This document shows positions 17,048-25,474 of a DNA stretch of 45,802 bases, one piece after another. Under the pieces are notes generated by a model. The model was not told the origin of the DNA, did not search any database, and was given only the letters and a program-made list of their open reading frames with translations. Position 1 is the stretch's first letter; the number at the start of each line of letters is the position of its first letter. Source of the DNA: Nitriliruptoraceae bacterium (GTDB lineage: Bacteria; Actinomycetota; Nitriliruptoria; Nitriliruptorales; Nitriliruptoraceae); the NCBI GenBank assembly GCA_003565155.1, contig PXDB01000030.1, forward strand, positions 1 to 45,802, written 5' to 3'. Both the position numbers and the translations under genes were made by a program.

Positions 17048-17815
17048 TCAGCTCACGAAGCGGATGGTCAGTGGGTAGCGGTACCCCTCGCCGTTGGAGG
17101 CCTTCACCGCGCCGATGATCGGCAGCACGATCCAGGCGGCCACGGCCAGGACGGCAAGGACCCCGAGGAACACCAGGCCGATGCCGAGGGTCACGACGCC
17201 CACGATGACGGCTGGGATCGCCAGGACGACCGAGAGCACCAGCACGAGCAGCACGGTGAGTTGGAAGTTCAGGGCCTCCTTCGTGTGGTGATCGGTGAAG
17301 GGGTGCTCGTCACGCTTGAACAGCCACACCAGCAGCGGGCCGACGAACCCGAACACCGCAGCGGTACTCAGACCCACGATCAGGCCACCGAGGTGGGCGC
17401 CGATCGACCAGCCGCGCAGCTCGTTCCCCAGGCCGGAAGGGTGCGGCCGGGGCGCCTGCCACCCGCCGGAGCCGGGGGAGCCGGCGGCCGGTGGTGGCGG
17501 GATCGCGCCGCTGCCGCCAGCGCCACCGACACCCTGAGCGGCACCACCCGGCTGCCAGGACTGGCCCGACTGGCCAGGTCGCCCCGACCAGCCGGGCTGG
17601 CCGGACTGGCCGGGCTGGCCGGACTGGCCGGACTGGCCCGACCCGCCGGGAGCCTCAGCCGACCCGTGCGTTGATCCGGTGTTGGGGTCCGGCGGGGAGC
17701 CGGCGGCGGAGCCCGGCGCAGATCCGGCGTCACCCGGGGAGTGCAGAGCGGTCCCACACAGCTGACAGGTGACGGCGGCGGTGTCGGCGATGGCGCCGCA
17801 GGTCGGGCACGTCAT
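17048..17815 (-). CDS. Zinc-ribbon and DUF4870 membrane protein
   Basis: 255 residues from the ATG at 17813-17815, with AGGAGG 6 bases upstream. The N-terminus is a four-Cys zinc ribbon (MTCPTCGAIAD...CQLCG). A long low-complexity linker (about 27-135) rich in Gly, Ser, Gln and Pro includes a GQS/GQP triplet repeat. The C-terminal DUF4870 domain (about 145-255) has three or four helices, with GLSTAAVFGFVGPLLVWLFK, the motif HHTKEALNFQ, and the end RYPLTIRFVS. DUF4870 proteins are small membrane proteins of unknown function. The longer frame to 17920 is non-homologous. A strong hairpin follows the stop. Confidence 0.85.
   Translation of the reverse strand: MTCPTCGAIADTAAVTCQLCGTALHSPGDAGSAPGSAAGSPPDPNTGSTHGSAEAPGGSGQSGQSGQPGQSGQPGWSGRPGQSGQSWQPGGAAQGVGGAGGSGAIPPPPAAGSPGSGGWQAPRPHPSGLGNELRGWSIGAHLGGLIVGLSTAAVFGFVGPLLVWLFKRDEHPFTDHHTKEALNFQLTVLLVLVLSVVLAIPAVIVGVVTLGIGLVFLGVLAVLAVAAWIVLPIIGAVKASNGEGYRYPLTIRFVS
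17594..17638 (-). repeat. Five tandem 9-bp units coding for GQS/GQP
   Basis: Five contiguous units GGRCTGGCC on the plus strand keep the reading frame of the DUF4870 gene and encode Gly-Gln-Ser or Gly-Gln-Pro. They are the core of its linker and probably vary in copy number. Confidence 0.85.
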
Positions 17816-18070
17816 GGTCGTTCCTCCTGGGAGCACCGGGGCCGGCATCGGCAGTGGCCGGCCAGCAGGCCGGTGCGGGTATCGAGGACGATGGTGGCAC
17901 CCGCCGGGGACCGTCACCATCGGGGACCCCCCGCAGACGACCCTGACTCCCTCCGAGGTCCCCGGGGTACCCCAGGATGCCCCGAGGTGCCCGTCGCCGG
18001 GATGCAGCCCCGGGCGGGCGCGGGCGCACGCGTGGACCGGTCACCGGGTGTGGTACGGCGACCGGCCTCG

Positions 18071-18084
18071 CGGCGCACGCGCCG
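18071..18084 (-). terminator. Small hairpin after the livM-like gene
   Basis: CGGCG-CACG-CGCCG lies 20 bases beyond the last gene of the ABC operon. The stem is short (5 bp) and has no U-tract, so this is a weak candidate for the operon terminator. The 289-base gap 17816-18104 holds no supported gene. Confidence 0.35.
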
Positions 18085-18104
18085 GGTGCCGACCGACGTC
18101 CGCG

Positions 18105-19181
18105 TCAGTACCGGAAGGGCCAGGCCATGAAGTAGAACTTGATCCGCAGCCAGATGCCGTAGAGGCCGAAGGGCTCCACGATCAGGAAGATCGCCACCAG
18201 GATCGCCTGGAAGGAGGTGCGCCGCTGGGCACTGGACAGCTCACTGAGCAGCGGAAGCTCACCGAGCAGCGCATCCGCCAACTGTCCCAGCACCACGAAG
18301 GCCACCGCACCGAGCACCGCCCCGACCACGGTCCCGATCCCGCCGATCACGATGATGGCGATGAACTCGATGGAGATGATGAGGTTGACCGTGGCGTCGA
18401 TGGTCAGGAACTGCGCCTCCCACCCGAACATCGCCCCGGCCACCCCGGCGAGGAAGGAGGAGACCCCGAAGGCCACGTACTTGGTCCGCGCGACGTCCAC
18501 CCCCATCACCGCGGCGGCCACGTCCCGGTCGCGCACCGCGGCCATCGCCCGGCCGGTGTGGGAACGGCGCAGGTTGGTGGCGAACAGCACCGCGATCACC
18601 GCGAGCACCAGGAAGATGTAGAACTTCTGGATCGCGGCGCTCAGCGGCGTGCCCAGGATCTCCGTCTGTGCGGCGGAGACCACGGGCCCATCGAACCACC
18701 ACAGCATCGGCACGCTGATGCCCGACAGACCGCCGGTCCACTCCGGGAACGACCGCAGCACGTGGGCGACCAGGAACACCAGCCCCAGCGTGACGATGGC
18801 GAGGTAGAGGCCGCGCAGCCGCAGCGCGAAGGGTCCGACCGCGAGCCCGACCGCCGCGGAGAGCAGTCCGGCCGCGGGGATCACCAGCCAGAAGGGGATC
18901 CCGAACTCACCTCCGAGGATCGCCGCGGTGTAGCCGCCGATGCCGATGAAGGCGGCGTGCCCGAGCGAGATCTGCCCGGTGAACCCGGTCAGGATCATCA
19001 GCCCCACCGCACCGACGACGAAGACCAGGATCTCGGTGCCCAGCGTGAGCCACAGCGACGAGGCGCGCAGCGGGTAGACCAGCACCGCCAGCACCAGCAG
19101 CGCGGTGCCGGCCTGGCGCCACCTCGACGCGAACAGGCGCAGGTCGTCCTCGTAGCGGACGGAGAGCGGCTTGGTCGGCAT
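18105..19181 (-). CDS. Branched-chain/carboxylate ABC transporter permease, LivM type
   Basis: 358 residues, one of two membrane subunits of a HAAT-type importer. About nine to ten hydrophobic helices are visible. The LivM family segment GFTGQISLGHAAFIGIGGYT is near residues 66-85, and the cytoplasmic coupling loop is RRSHTGRAMAAVRDRDVAAA with MGVDVARTKYVAFGVSS after it. IIVIGGIGTVVGAVLGA near 288-304 is the conserved C-terminal turn. The ATG directly abuts the stop of the LivH-type gene (TAG then ATG). The substrate cannot be told from the permease alone; the acyl-CoA synthetase in the operon points to a carboxylic acid. Confidence 0.93.
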   Translation of the reverse strand: MPTKPLSVRYEDDLRLFASRWRQAGTALLVLAVLVYPLRASSLWLTLGTEILVFVVGAVGLMILTGFTGQISLGHAAFIGIGGYTAAILGGEFGIPFWLVIPAAGLLSAAVGLAVGPFALRLRGLYLAIVTLGLVFLVAHVLRSFPEWTGGLSGISVPMLWWFDGPVVSAAQTEILGTPLSAAIQKFYIFLVLAVIAVLFATNLRRSHTGRAMAAVRDRDVAAAVMGVDVARTKYVAFGVSSFLAGVAGAMFGWEAQFLTIDATVNLIISIEFIAIIVIGGIGTVVGAVLGAVAFVVLGQLADALLGELPLLSELSSAQRRTSFQAILVAIFLIVEPFGLYGIWLRIKFYFMAWPFRY

Positions 19182-20078
19182 CTACACGCGCTCCACTTCA
19201 TGGGTCCCGAACAGCCCGTAGGGCTTGAACATCAGGAACCCGATCATCACCACGTAGGGGAACACCTGGTGGAAGTTGTTCCCGAAGGTGCCGAGCAGCG
19301 GGTTGACGTAGCCCTGGGCGAGCAGCTGCACCACCCCCAGCGCGAACCCTCCGATGACCGCCCCCAGCGGTGACTCCAGCCCGCCGATCAGCACCGCCGG
19401 GAAGGCCACCAGCGCGATCAACCAGATGTTGCCGTCCACGATGCGCGGGAACATCCCGAGGAACACCCCGGCCAGCGCCGCCAGGGAGCCGGCCAGGAAC
19501 CAGGAGAAGCCGAACACCCGCCCGACGGGGATCCCGAGCCCGAGCGCCACCTCCTGGTCGGAGGCGGTGGCCCGCATCCCGACCCCGATCCGGCTGCGCT
19601 GGAAGAGCAGGTAGAAGCCGATCAGCACCACCGCGGTGGCCACGATCGCCGCCACGGAGTTGAACAGCACCCGTGCACCGAGGATCTCCATGACCCCGGT
19701 GTTGTCCCAGGGCGTGGGCATCCCGCGCTCGGTGCCACCCCAGATCAGGTTGATCGCCACCCGCATCAGGGCGCCCACGAAGATGGTGACGATCACGGTG
19801 ACGAACACCGGCCGCCCGATCATCGGGCGCAGCACCGAGCGTTCCACCCCCATGCCCACCGCACCCGTGACCACCATGGTGATGAGCAGGGCCACGATCC
19901 ACCACACCCCGCCGCGGACCAGCGAGATCATGAGGAACGCACCCAGCATCACGAACTCGCCGTGGGCGAAGTTGAACACCTGCGACGACCGGTAGATCAC
20001 GACGAAGCCGAGCGCCACCAGGGCGTAGATCGACCCGAGGGCGAGCCCGGAGAACAGCAGCTGGAGGAAGGTCTGCAC
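19182..20078 (-). CDS. Branched-chain/carboxylate ABC transporter permease, LivH type
   Basis: 298 residues with eight or so membrane helices; partner of the LivM-type permease. LivH hallmarks are LGSIYALVALGFVVIYRSSQ (residues 15-34), FNFAHGEFVMLGAF, the coupling helix RIGVGMRATASDQEVALGLG near 172-191, and AVLIGGLESPLGAVIGGFAL near 239-258. The start is the GTG at 20076-20078, two bases after the stop of the acyl-CoA synthetase gene. With the upstream ATPases and binding protein it completes a five-part importer. Confidence 0.93.
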   Translation of the reverse strand: MQTFLQLLFSGLALGSIYALVALGFVVIYRSSQVFNFAHGEFVMLGAFLMISLVRGGVWWIVALLITMVVTGAVGMGVERSVLRPMIGRPVFVTVIVTIFVGALMRVAINLIWGGTERGMPTPWDNTGVMEILGARVLFNSVAAIVATAVVLIGFYLLFQRSRIGVGMRATASDQEVALGLGIPVGRVFGFSWFLAGSLAALAGVFLGMFPRIVDGNIWLIALVAFPAVLIGGLESPLGAVIGGFALGVVQLLAQGYVNPLLGTFGNNFHQVFPYVVMIGFLMFKPYGLFGTHEVERV

Positions 20079-20080
20079 GG

Positions 20081-21925
20081 TCAGTACATCTCCTCGATCA
20101 GGTCGGCGTAGCGGTCGTAGAACGCCGTGCGCCGGACCTTCTGGGTGGCGGTGAGCTCCTCGTCGTCCTGGTGGAGCTCCTTGGGCAGCAGACGGAAGGC
20201 GCGGACCTGCTCGACCCGGGCGAGGTGCTCGTTGCAGCGCCGCACCTCGGCGTCGATCAGCTCGACCACCTCGGGCTTGAGGGTCAGATCATGGAAGGAG
20301 GTGTAGGCGATGCCCTTGCGCGACGCCCAGTCCCCGACGTTCTCGCCATCGATCTGGATCAGGGCGGAGATGAACTTGCGACCGTCCCCGATGGCCACGC
20401 ACTCCTTGATGTAGGGCGAGGTCTTCATCTGGTTCTCGATCTGTTCCGGGGAGAGGTTCTTCCCCCCGGCGGTGATGATGATGTCCTTGATGCGACCGGT
20501 GATCGACAGGTAGCCGTCCTCGTCGATGACCCCGACGTCGCCGGTGTGCAGCCAGCCGTCCTCGTCGACGGTCTCGGCCGTCGCCTCCTCGTTGTGGAGG
20601 TAGCCGACGAACACCTGCGGGCCGCGGACCAGCACCTCGTCGCCCCGGCCGAGCACGCACTCCACCCCGGGGATCACCTGCCCGACCGTGCCGATCCTGG
20701 CGGCGCCCGGGGGGTTGGCGTGGCTGACCCCGGCGCACTCGGTCTGGCCGAAGCCCTCCGAGATCTCCACCCCGATGCCGTGGAACCACCGCAGCAGCTC
20801 GGGCGCGACGGGCGCCGCCCCGGAGACGGGGAACCAGCAGCGCCGCAGTCCCAGGCGTTCCTGCAGGGCGCGGAAGACCAGCAGGTCGAACACCTTCCAC
20901 ACCAGGTGGTCGATGGGGTTCCAGCCCTTGCCGGCCTGCTTCTTGGCTGAGAGCCGCTGCCCCTGGGTCACCCCCGCTTTGCACAGCCACTGCTTCAGCC
21001 GCGAGGAGTCACCGACCTTGACCAGGATCGTCGAGTGCATCTTCTCCCAGATGCGCGGCACCCCGACGAACACCGTGGGCGAGACCTCTCGGAGATCCTC
21101 GGCCACCGTGTCGATGGACTCCCCGAAGTGCACCACCGCCCCGGTCGCCAGCGGCAGGTAGAGGGTGAAGATCTTCTCCGCCACGTGGCACAGCGGCAGG
21201 TAGCTGAGGACCTGCTCGCTACCCGAGTAGCCGAAGGCCTCCACACCGGCGTCGGCGGAGGCGGTGACGTTGCGTGAGGAGAGCATCGCGCCCTTCGGCG
21301 GACCCGTGGTGCCCGAGGTGTAGACGATCATCGCCGGTTCGTCCGGGTCGATGGCCGCGATGCGCTCCAGGACCTCGGCGCGACGCTGGTCCAGTTGCGC
21401 CATGCCGCGCTCGAGGAACCCCTGCCAGGTCTCAAGACGCGGGTCGGGGTAGCCGCGGGTACCCCGCGGGTCGACGACCACAACGGTGCGCACCGTCGGG
21501 GTCTGGTCGGCGATGGCCACGACCTTGTCGACCTGCTCCTGGTCCTCGCAGACCACCAGCACCGACTCCGAGTGGGAGAGGATGTAGGCCACCTCGGGTT
21601 CGGGGTTGGTGGGGTACACCCCGACCGACCGCGCACCGATCGCCTGGGCCGCGAGGTCGGCGAACACCCACTCCTCGCGGTTCTCGCTGAGGATCGCGAC
21701 GTGGTCACCCCGCTGCACGCCGGCATCGAGCATGGAGATGGCGGCGGCCAGCACGTGGTCGAGGTAGCTGGACCAGCTGCGCTCCTCCCACACCCCGAGC
21801 CGCTTCTCGCGCAGGGCGGGGTCGTCGCCGCGGTCGTTGGCGAGGTGGACGAGACGGCCGGGCAGGGAGTCGCGGTGCACGCGCTGCACCAGCTCGGCGA
21901 GGTTCGCGGTCAGGGTTGCGCTCAT
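20081..21925 (-). CDS. AMP-forming long-chain-type acyl-CoA synthetase (FadD-like)
   Basis: 614 residues of the ANL superfamily; activates a carboxylic acid to its CoA thioester through an acyl-adenylate. The AMP-binding motif YTSGTTGPPKGA is at 202-213. Further core motifs are EGFGQTECAGVSHANPPG, the hinge/adenosine-binding TGDVGVIDEDGYLSITGRIK (A8 region) and IITAGGKNLSPEQIEN. Length and the FAD-like C-terminus (VRRTAFYDRYADLIEEMY) fit long-chain fatty acyl-CoA ligases. It lies inside the Liv-type transporter operon, 3 bases after livG and 2 before livH. The acid taken up is therefore probably activated as it enters metabolism. The exact chain length or class of acid is not readable here. 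Confidence 0.93.
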   Translation of the reverse strand: MSATLTANLAELVQRVHRDSLPGRLVHLANDRGDDPALREKRLGVWEERSWSSYLDHVLAAAISMLDAGVQRGDHVAILSENREEWVFADLAAQAIGARSVGVYPTNPEPEVAYILSHSESVLVVCEDQEQVDKVVAIADQTPTVRTVVVVDPRGTRGYPDPRLETWQGFLERGMAQLDQRRAEVLERIAAIDPDEPAMIVYTSGTTGPPKGAMLSSRNVTASADAGVEAFGYSGSEQVLSYLPLCHVAEKIFTLYLPLATGAVVHFGESIDTVAEDLREVSPTVFVGVPRIWEKMHSTILVKVGDSSRLKQWLCKAGVTQGQRLSAKKQAGKGWNPIDHLVWKVFDLLVFRALQERLGLRRCWFPVSGAAPVAPELLRWFHGIGVEISEGFGQTECAGVSHANPPGAARIGTVGQVIPGVECVLGRGDEVLVRGPQVFVGYLHNEEATAETVDEDGWLHTGDVGVIDEDGYLSITGRIKDIIITAGGKNLSPEQIENQMKTSPYIKECVAIGDGRKFISALIQIDGENVGDWASRKGIAYTSFHDLTLKPEVVELIDAEVRRCNEHLARVEQVRAFRLLPKELHQDDEELTATQKVRRTAFYDRYADLIEEMY

Positions 21926-21928
21926 GTC

Positions 21929-22768
21929 TCAGACCTCCGCGCCGGAACCGAGGTAGGCCCGGATGACCTCCGGGTCCTTCTGCACGTCCTCGGGCAGGCC
22001 CTCGGCGATCTTGCTGCCGAAGTCCAGCACCGTGACGCGGTCGGCGAGGTCCATGACCACGCCCATGTCGTGCTCCACGAGGATCTGGGTCACGCCCAAC
22101 TCCTCCTTGATGTCGAGGATGTAGCGGGCGACATCCTCGGTCTCCTCCTGGTTCATCCCGGCCGCCGGCTCGTCGAGCAGCAGCAGCGTCGGCTCCATGA
22201 CCAGTGCGCGACCGAGCTCGATGCGCTTCTGGACCCCGTAGGCAAGGAAGGAGGCGGGCATGTCGCGGTAGCGCTCGAGGTTGAGGAACTCGATGACCTC
22301 CTCGACCTTGGCGCGGTTGGCGACCTCCTCACGCTTGGCGCGCCCGACGAAGAGCCCGTCGGCCAGCCACCGTGTCCGGTAGTGGATGTGGCGGCCGACC
22401 AGGAGGTTCTCCAGCGTGGTGAGCATCGGGAACAGCTCGACGTTCTGGAAGGTGCGGGCGACACCGAGGTTGGTGACCGCATGGGGCTTGAGCCCCGCAA
22501 CGTCCTTGCCTGCCACCTCGACACGACCGATGCTCGGGCGGTAGACGCCCGAGATGCAGTTGAAGGTGGAGGTCTTGCCCGCACCGTTCGGCCCGATGAT
22601 GGCGAACAGCTCACCGGGGTAGACCTCGAAGCTGACGTCGTCGATCGCGGTGATACCGGAGAAGGTCAGGGTCACGTCCTCGAACCGCACCAGGGGGTCG
22701 CCGGCGTGCGCAGGCGCCGGCCGGGTGGTGGGCGCCGGCTGGGTGTGTTCGCTCTGCGGTGCATCCAT
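21929..22768 (-). CDS. ABC transporter ATP-binding protein, LivG type
   Basis: 279 residues. Walker A is GPNGAGKT at 59-66, followed by the LivG-specific GVARTFQNVELFPMLTTLEN segment. The signature region is LAYGVQKRIELGRAL rather than LSGGQ, as is usual in LivG (often LPYGQQR). Walker B is LLLLDEPAAGMN, and the H-loop histidine is in LVEHDMGVVMDLADRV. The first 24 residues are Pro/Ala-rich and extra to the family. It is followed 3 bases later by the acyl-CoA synthetase gene. Confidence 0.94.
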   Translation of the reverse strand: MDAPQSEHTQPAPTTRPAPAHAGDPLVRFEDVTLTFSGITAIDDVSFEVYPGELFAIIGPNGAGKTSTFNCISGVYRPSIGRVEVAGKDVAGLKPHAVTNLGVARTFQNVELFPMLTTLENLLVGRHIHYRTRWLADGLFVGRAKREEVANRAKVEEVIEFLNLERYRDMPASFLAYGVQKRIELGRALVMEPTLLLLDEPAAGMNQEETEDVARYILDIKEELGVTQILVEHDMGVVMDLADRVTVLDFGSKIAEGLPEDVQKDPEVIRAYLGSGAEV

Positions 22769-22916
22769 CGCGGCTCCGGTCGGTGCGTCGAGGTGGCGCG
22801 GGGTGGTGCGCTGGTGCGGGCGTCGAGGGAGAGGTGGCGGGTACGTCGCGGTGGTGGCCCGGGCGCCGGGCCGGTCATGGTGTCGAGGTGGTGGCCCAGG
22901 CGCGCGGGACGTGGCC

Positions 22917-23708
22917 TCAGGACAGCCAGCGCTTCCGGCGCCGGTAGTGCTTGACCTCGCGGTAGTTGCGGCGGCCGTCCCCGCCGACCCCGAGGTAGAA
23001 CTCCTTGACGTCCTCGTCCTCGCGCAGCTGCTCCGCCGGCCCGTCGTGGACGACCTTGCCGGTCTCCAGGATGTAGCCGTGGTCGGCGATCTGGAGCGCC
23101 ACCGACGCGTTCTGCTCGACCAGGAGCACGCCGATGCCCTCGGCGTTCAGGTCCTTGATGACCTGCGCGACCTCCTCCACCAGCCGCGGCGCGAGCCCCA
23201 GGGTCGGCTCGTCCATCAGCAGCATCTTCGGCCGGGCCATCATCGCGCGGGCGACGGCCAGCATCTGCTGCTCGCCACCGGAGAGGTAGCCGGCGGTGCG
23301 GTTCCGGCGCTCACCGAGCACCGGGAACCGCTCGTACTGCGCTTCGAGGTCGTCCTTGATGCCGGCATCGCGCCGGGTGAAGGCACCGGAGCGCAGGTTC
23401 TCCTCGACCGTGAGGTCGGCGAAGATCCGCCGGCGCTCCATCACGTGGCTGATGCCCCGACGCACGATGGCGTCGGGATCCGGGCCGAACAGGGGCTTGC
23501 CGTCGTAGCTTCCCGTGCCCTTGGTCACGTCACCGTTGTGGATGTCGAGCAGGCCCGTGATCGCCCGCAGGAGGGTCGTCTTGCCCGCGCCGTTGGAGCC
23601 GAGGAAGGCCACGATCTGGCCGTCCTCGATGGTCAGGCTGATCCCGCGCAGGACCAGGATGACCTTGTTGTAGACCACCTCGAGGTTGTTGATCTCCAGC
23701 ACGGGCAC
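22917..23708 (-). CDS. ABC transporter ATP-binding protein, LivF type
   Basis: 263 residues when started at the GTG at 23706-23708 (VPVLEINNLEVVYNKV), where family similarity begins; another GTG two codons further on is possible. The frame is open to 23753 but that stretch is not homologous. Only a weak AAGG precedes the chosen start. Walker A is GSNGAGKT at 37-44, the Q-loop region HVMERRRIFADLTVEENLR, the ABC signature LSGGEQQ, Walker B MLLMDEPTLGLAP, and the H-loop lies in LLVEQNASVAL (Gln-type, as in LivF). The unusual C-terminal tail GRRNYREVKHYRRRKRWLS is strongly basic and longer than usual. Confidence 0.92.
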   Translation of the reverse strand: MPVLEINNLEVVYNKVILVLRGISLTIEDGQIVAFLGSNGAGKTTLLRAITGLLDIHNGDVTKGTGSYDGKPLFGPDPDAIVRRGISHVMERRRIFADLTVEENLRSGAFTRRDAGIKDDLEAQYERFPVLGERRNRTAGYLSGGEQQMLAVARAMMARPKMLLMDEPTLGLAPRLVEEVAQVIKDLNAEGIGVLLVEQNASVALQIADHGYILETGKVVHDGPAEQLREDEDVKEFYLGVGGDGRRNYREVKHYRRRKRWLS

Positions 23709-23760
23709 GGCCTTGTCGTGGTCGCAGCTGCTCGTGGGTACCGGACGACACACGCGCGAC

Positions 23761-23781
23761 CCGGAGGGTCATCCCTCCCGG
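23761..23781 (-). terminator. Hairpin between the binding-protein gene and livF
   Basis: GGAGGG / CCCTCC with a TCAT loop, extended by two more pairs across one bulged base, lies in the gap after the binding-protein gene. Such a structure often lets binding protein be made in excess over the membrane parts; here that is inference. Confidence 0.4.
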
Positions 23782-23848
23782 CCAGTGCGCGAGGCCCGGC
23801 CGCTGGGGGTACGTCCGCACCCACCTGCGACCGGGACCTCGGCGTCGC

Positions 23849-25210
23849 TCACTCGATGCCGGTCCAGCTCTCCGGCGTGGCGAAGTCCGCCAGGATGGTC
23901 CAGTCGTCGAGCGCCTCACCCGGCTGCAGGATCCGCGTGTCGGTCAGCGTCACGAAGGGGAAGCTGGTCATGTCGATGGGCTGGGGGTACAGGCCGAAGG
24001 CATCGAAGTTGTCGATGGTCCGCAGCGCGTCGTAGAACCCGGAACGCGTGACGTCGCCGGCCTCCAGGGCACGGCCGAAGGCTTCGAAGCCGAGCAGCGC
24101 CTGGGTGTAGCTGGCGAGGATGTAGAAGTCCGGCGGGTAGTCGTCGGAACCGAACTCCTCGTAGGCGGCGAGGAAGTCCTCCATCCCCGGCAGGTCCTCA
24201 CCCCACAGCGGCAGACCCGTGGCCCAGCGGAAGTTCGCGTAGACCGGGGGCGGCAGCACCTCGGGGTCGAAGAAGGCGTCGATCCAGGAGGCGGTCAGCC
24301 CGTAGAAGACCGGCTCGTAACCGAGCTGTGCGGCGGTCCCGAGCACCGGACCGGTGGTGGAGGGGAGCACCGCCACGAGGATGTGGGTGGCGCCGGCGTT
24401 CTGCAGGGCCTGGACCGGAGCGGTCACATCGGTCTCGCCGGGGGCGACCCCCTCGGCGCCGACCAGTTCGATGCCGTGGAACTCCGCAGCCGACTCCGCG
24501 CCTGCCAGGCCGTCTCCGCCGTAGTCGTCGAGCTGGTAGATGACGCCGAAGGCGAGGTCGTCACCGGCCTCCTCGAGCGCGTGGGCGACGGCATGCTCGG
24601 CCTCGACCTTGTACGGCGCGCCGATCGGCGGGGTGAACTCGTTGACCGCGAGCTCGCTGGACAACGAGGCCGGGAGCAGGGTGATCTCCTCCGGGGTCGC
24701 GAGATCCACCAGCGGCAGGGTGTTGGGCGTGCCGAAGGTGGTGATGAAGAAGAGCACGTCGTCCTTGATGGCGTTGAACTCGGCCACCGACTGCTGCGGG
24801 TTGTAACCGTGATCGCGCTCGACCAGCTCCACGGTCCAGCCCTCGGGCAGCAGATCGAGGTCGCCGGCGTTCTGCTGCGCGACGGCCACCCGCTTGCCGA
24901 CCGCGTAGGGCAGGCCGATGGTCGACGCCGGGCCGGAGGTGTCGTCCAGCGCGCCGACGGTCAGGACCTGGTTCTCCACGTCCACACCGAAGTCGCTCGC
25001 GATATCACCGGGGTCGGCGGCATCCTCATCGGGGCCGTCGTCCTCCTCCGGATCGTCGGGATCCTCCGCCTCGTCGATGTCGTCGAGGGTGTCGTCGACT
25101 TCCGTCACCTCTTCACCGTTCCCGCAGGCCGCCAGCAGTAGCGACAGTGCGAGCATGGAGGCGGCGACGGCGCGCCAGCGCGGCTGGCGCCGCTTCACGG
25201 TCGTTCGCAT
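23849..25210 (-). CDS. ABC transporter substrate-binding lipoprotein (HAAT/LivJ-like)
   Basis: 453 residues from the ATG at 25208-25210 (MRTTVKRRQPRWRA); the frame upstream to 25345 is not signal-peptide-like. The lipobox LAAC gives lipidated Cys29. A highly acidic spacer (about 33-65, DD/EE-rich) separates the membrane anchor from a Periplasmic_binding_6-type domain beginning near 75 (VLTVGALDDTSGPAS). The mid-domain segment VIYQLDDYGGDGLAGAESAA and the late hinge DFYILASYTQALLGFEAFGR fit the Leu/Ile/Val-binding family. It is the first gene of the uptake operon. Cells with this binding protein would import the ligand that the FadD-like enzyme activates. Confidence 0.92.
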   Translation of the reverse strand: MRTTVKRRQPRWRAVAASMLALSLLLAACGNGEEVTEVDDTLDDIDEAEDPDDPEEDDGPDEDAADPGDIASDFGVDVENQVLTVGALDDTSGPASTIGLPYAVGKRVAVAQQNAGDLDLLPEGWTVELVERDHGYNPQQSVAEFNAIKDDVLFFITTFGTPNTLPLVDLATPEEITLLPASLSSELAVNEFTPPIGAPYKVEAEHAVAHALEEAGDDLAFGVIYQLDDYGGDGLAGAESAAEFHGIELVGAEGVAPGETDVTAPVQALQNAGATHILVAVLPSTTGPVLGTAAQLGYEPVFYGLTASWIDAFFDPEVLPPPVYANFRWATGLPLWGEDLPGMEDFLAAYEEFGSDDYPPDFYILASYTQALLGFEAFGRALEAGDVTRSGFYDALRTIDNFDAFGLYPQPIDMTSFPFVTLTDTRILQPGEALDDWTILADFATPESWTGIE

Positions 25211-25474
25211 AGGTACGTCCACTCCCTGCAGCTCACCGCTGCTCCCACCGGTACGCACGGGTGCGCACCACTCCCGCTGTTGCGCCGGACCCCCTCGCGG
25301 CCGCCATCCGGACGCCGCGCGGCCACCTGGAACTCCCGGTGGCACCCCTCCCAGGGTGTGGCCAGCGCGCGAACCGTAACCGCACCACTCCCCTCGCGCA
25401 AAGGTGAACGCGCCACGTTCATCCGACTCACCTGTAGGAGCCGACGTCGGGGTGGTAGCGGGAGGCCACAGAAC

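Noticed and set aside
17769..19373. Plus-strand 534-codon frame opposite livM
   Set aside because: Polar, repetitive Gln/His/Arg composition antisense to a membrane permease; typical shadow.
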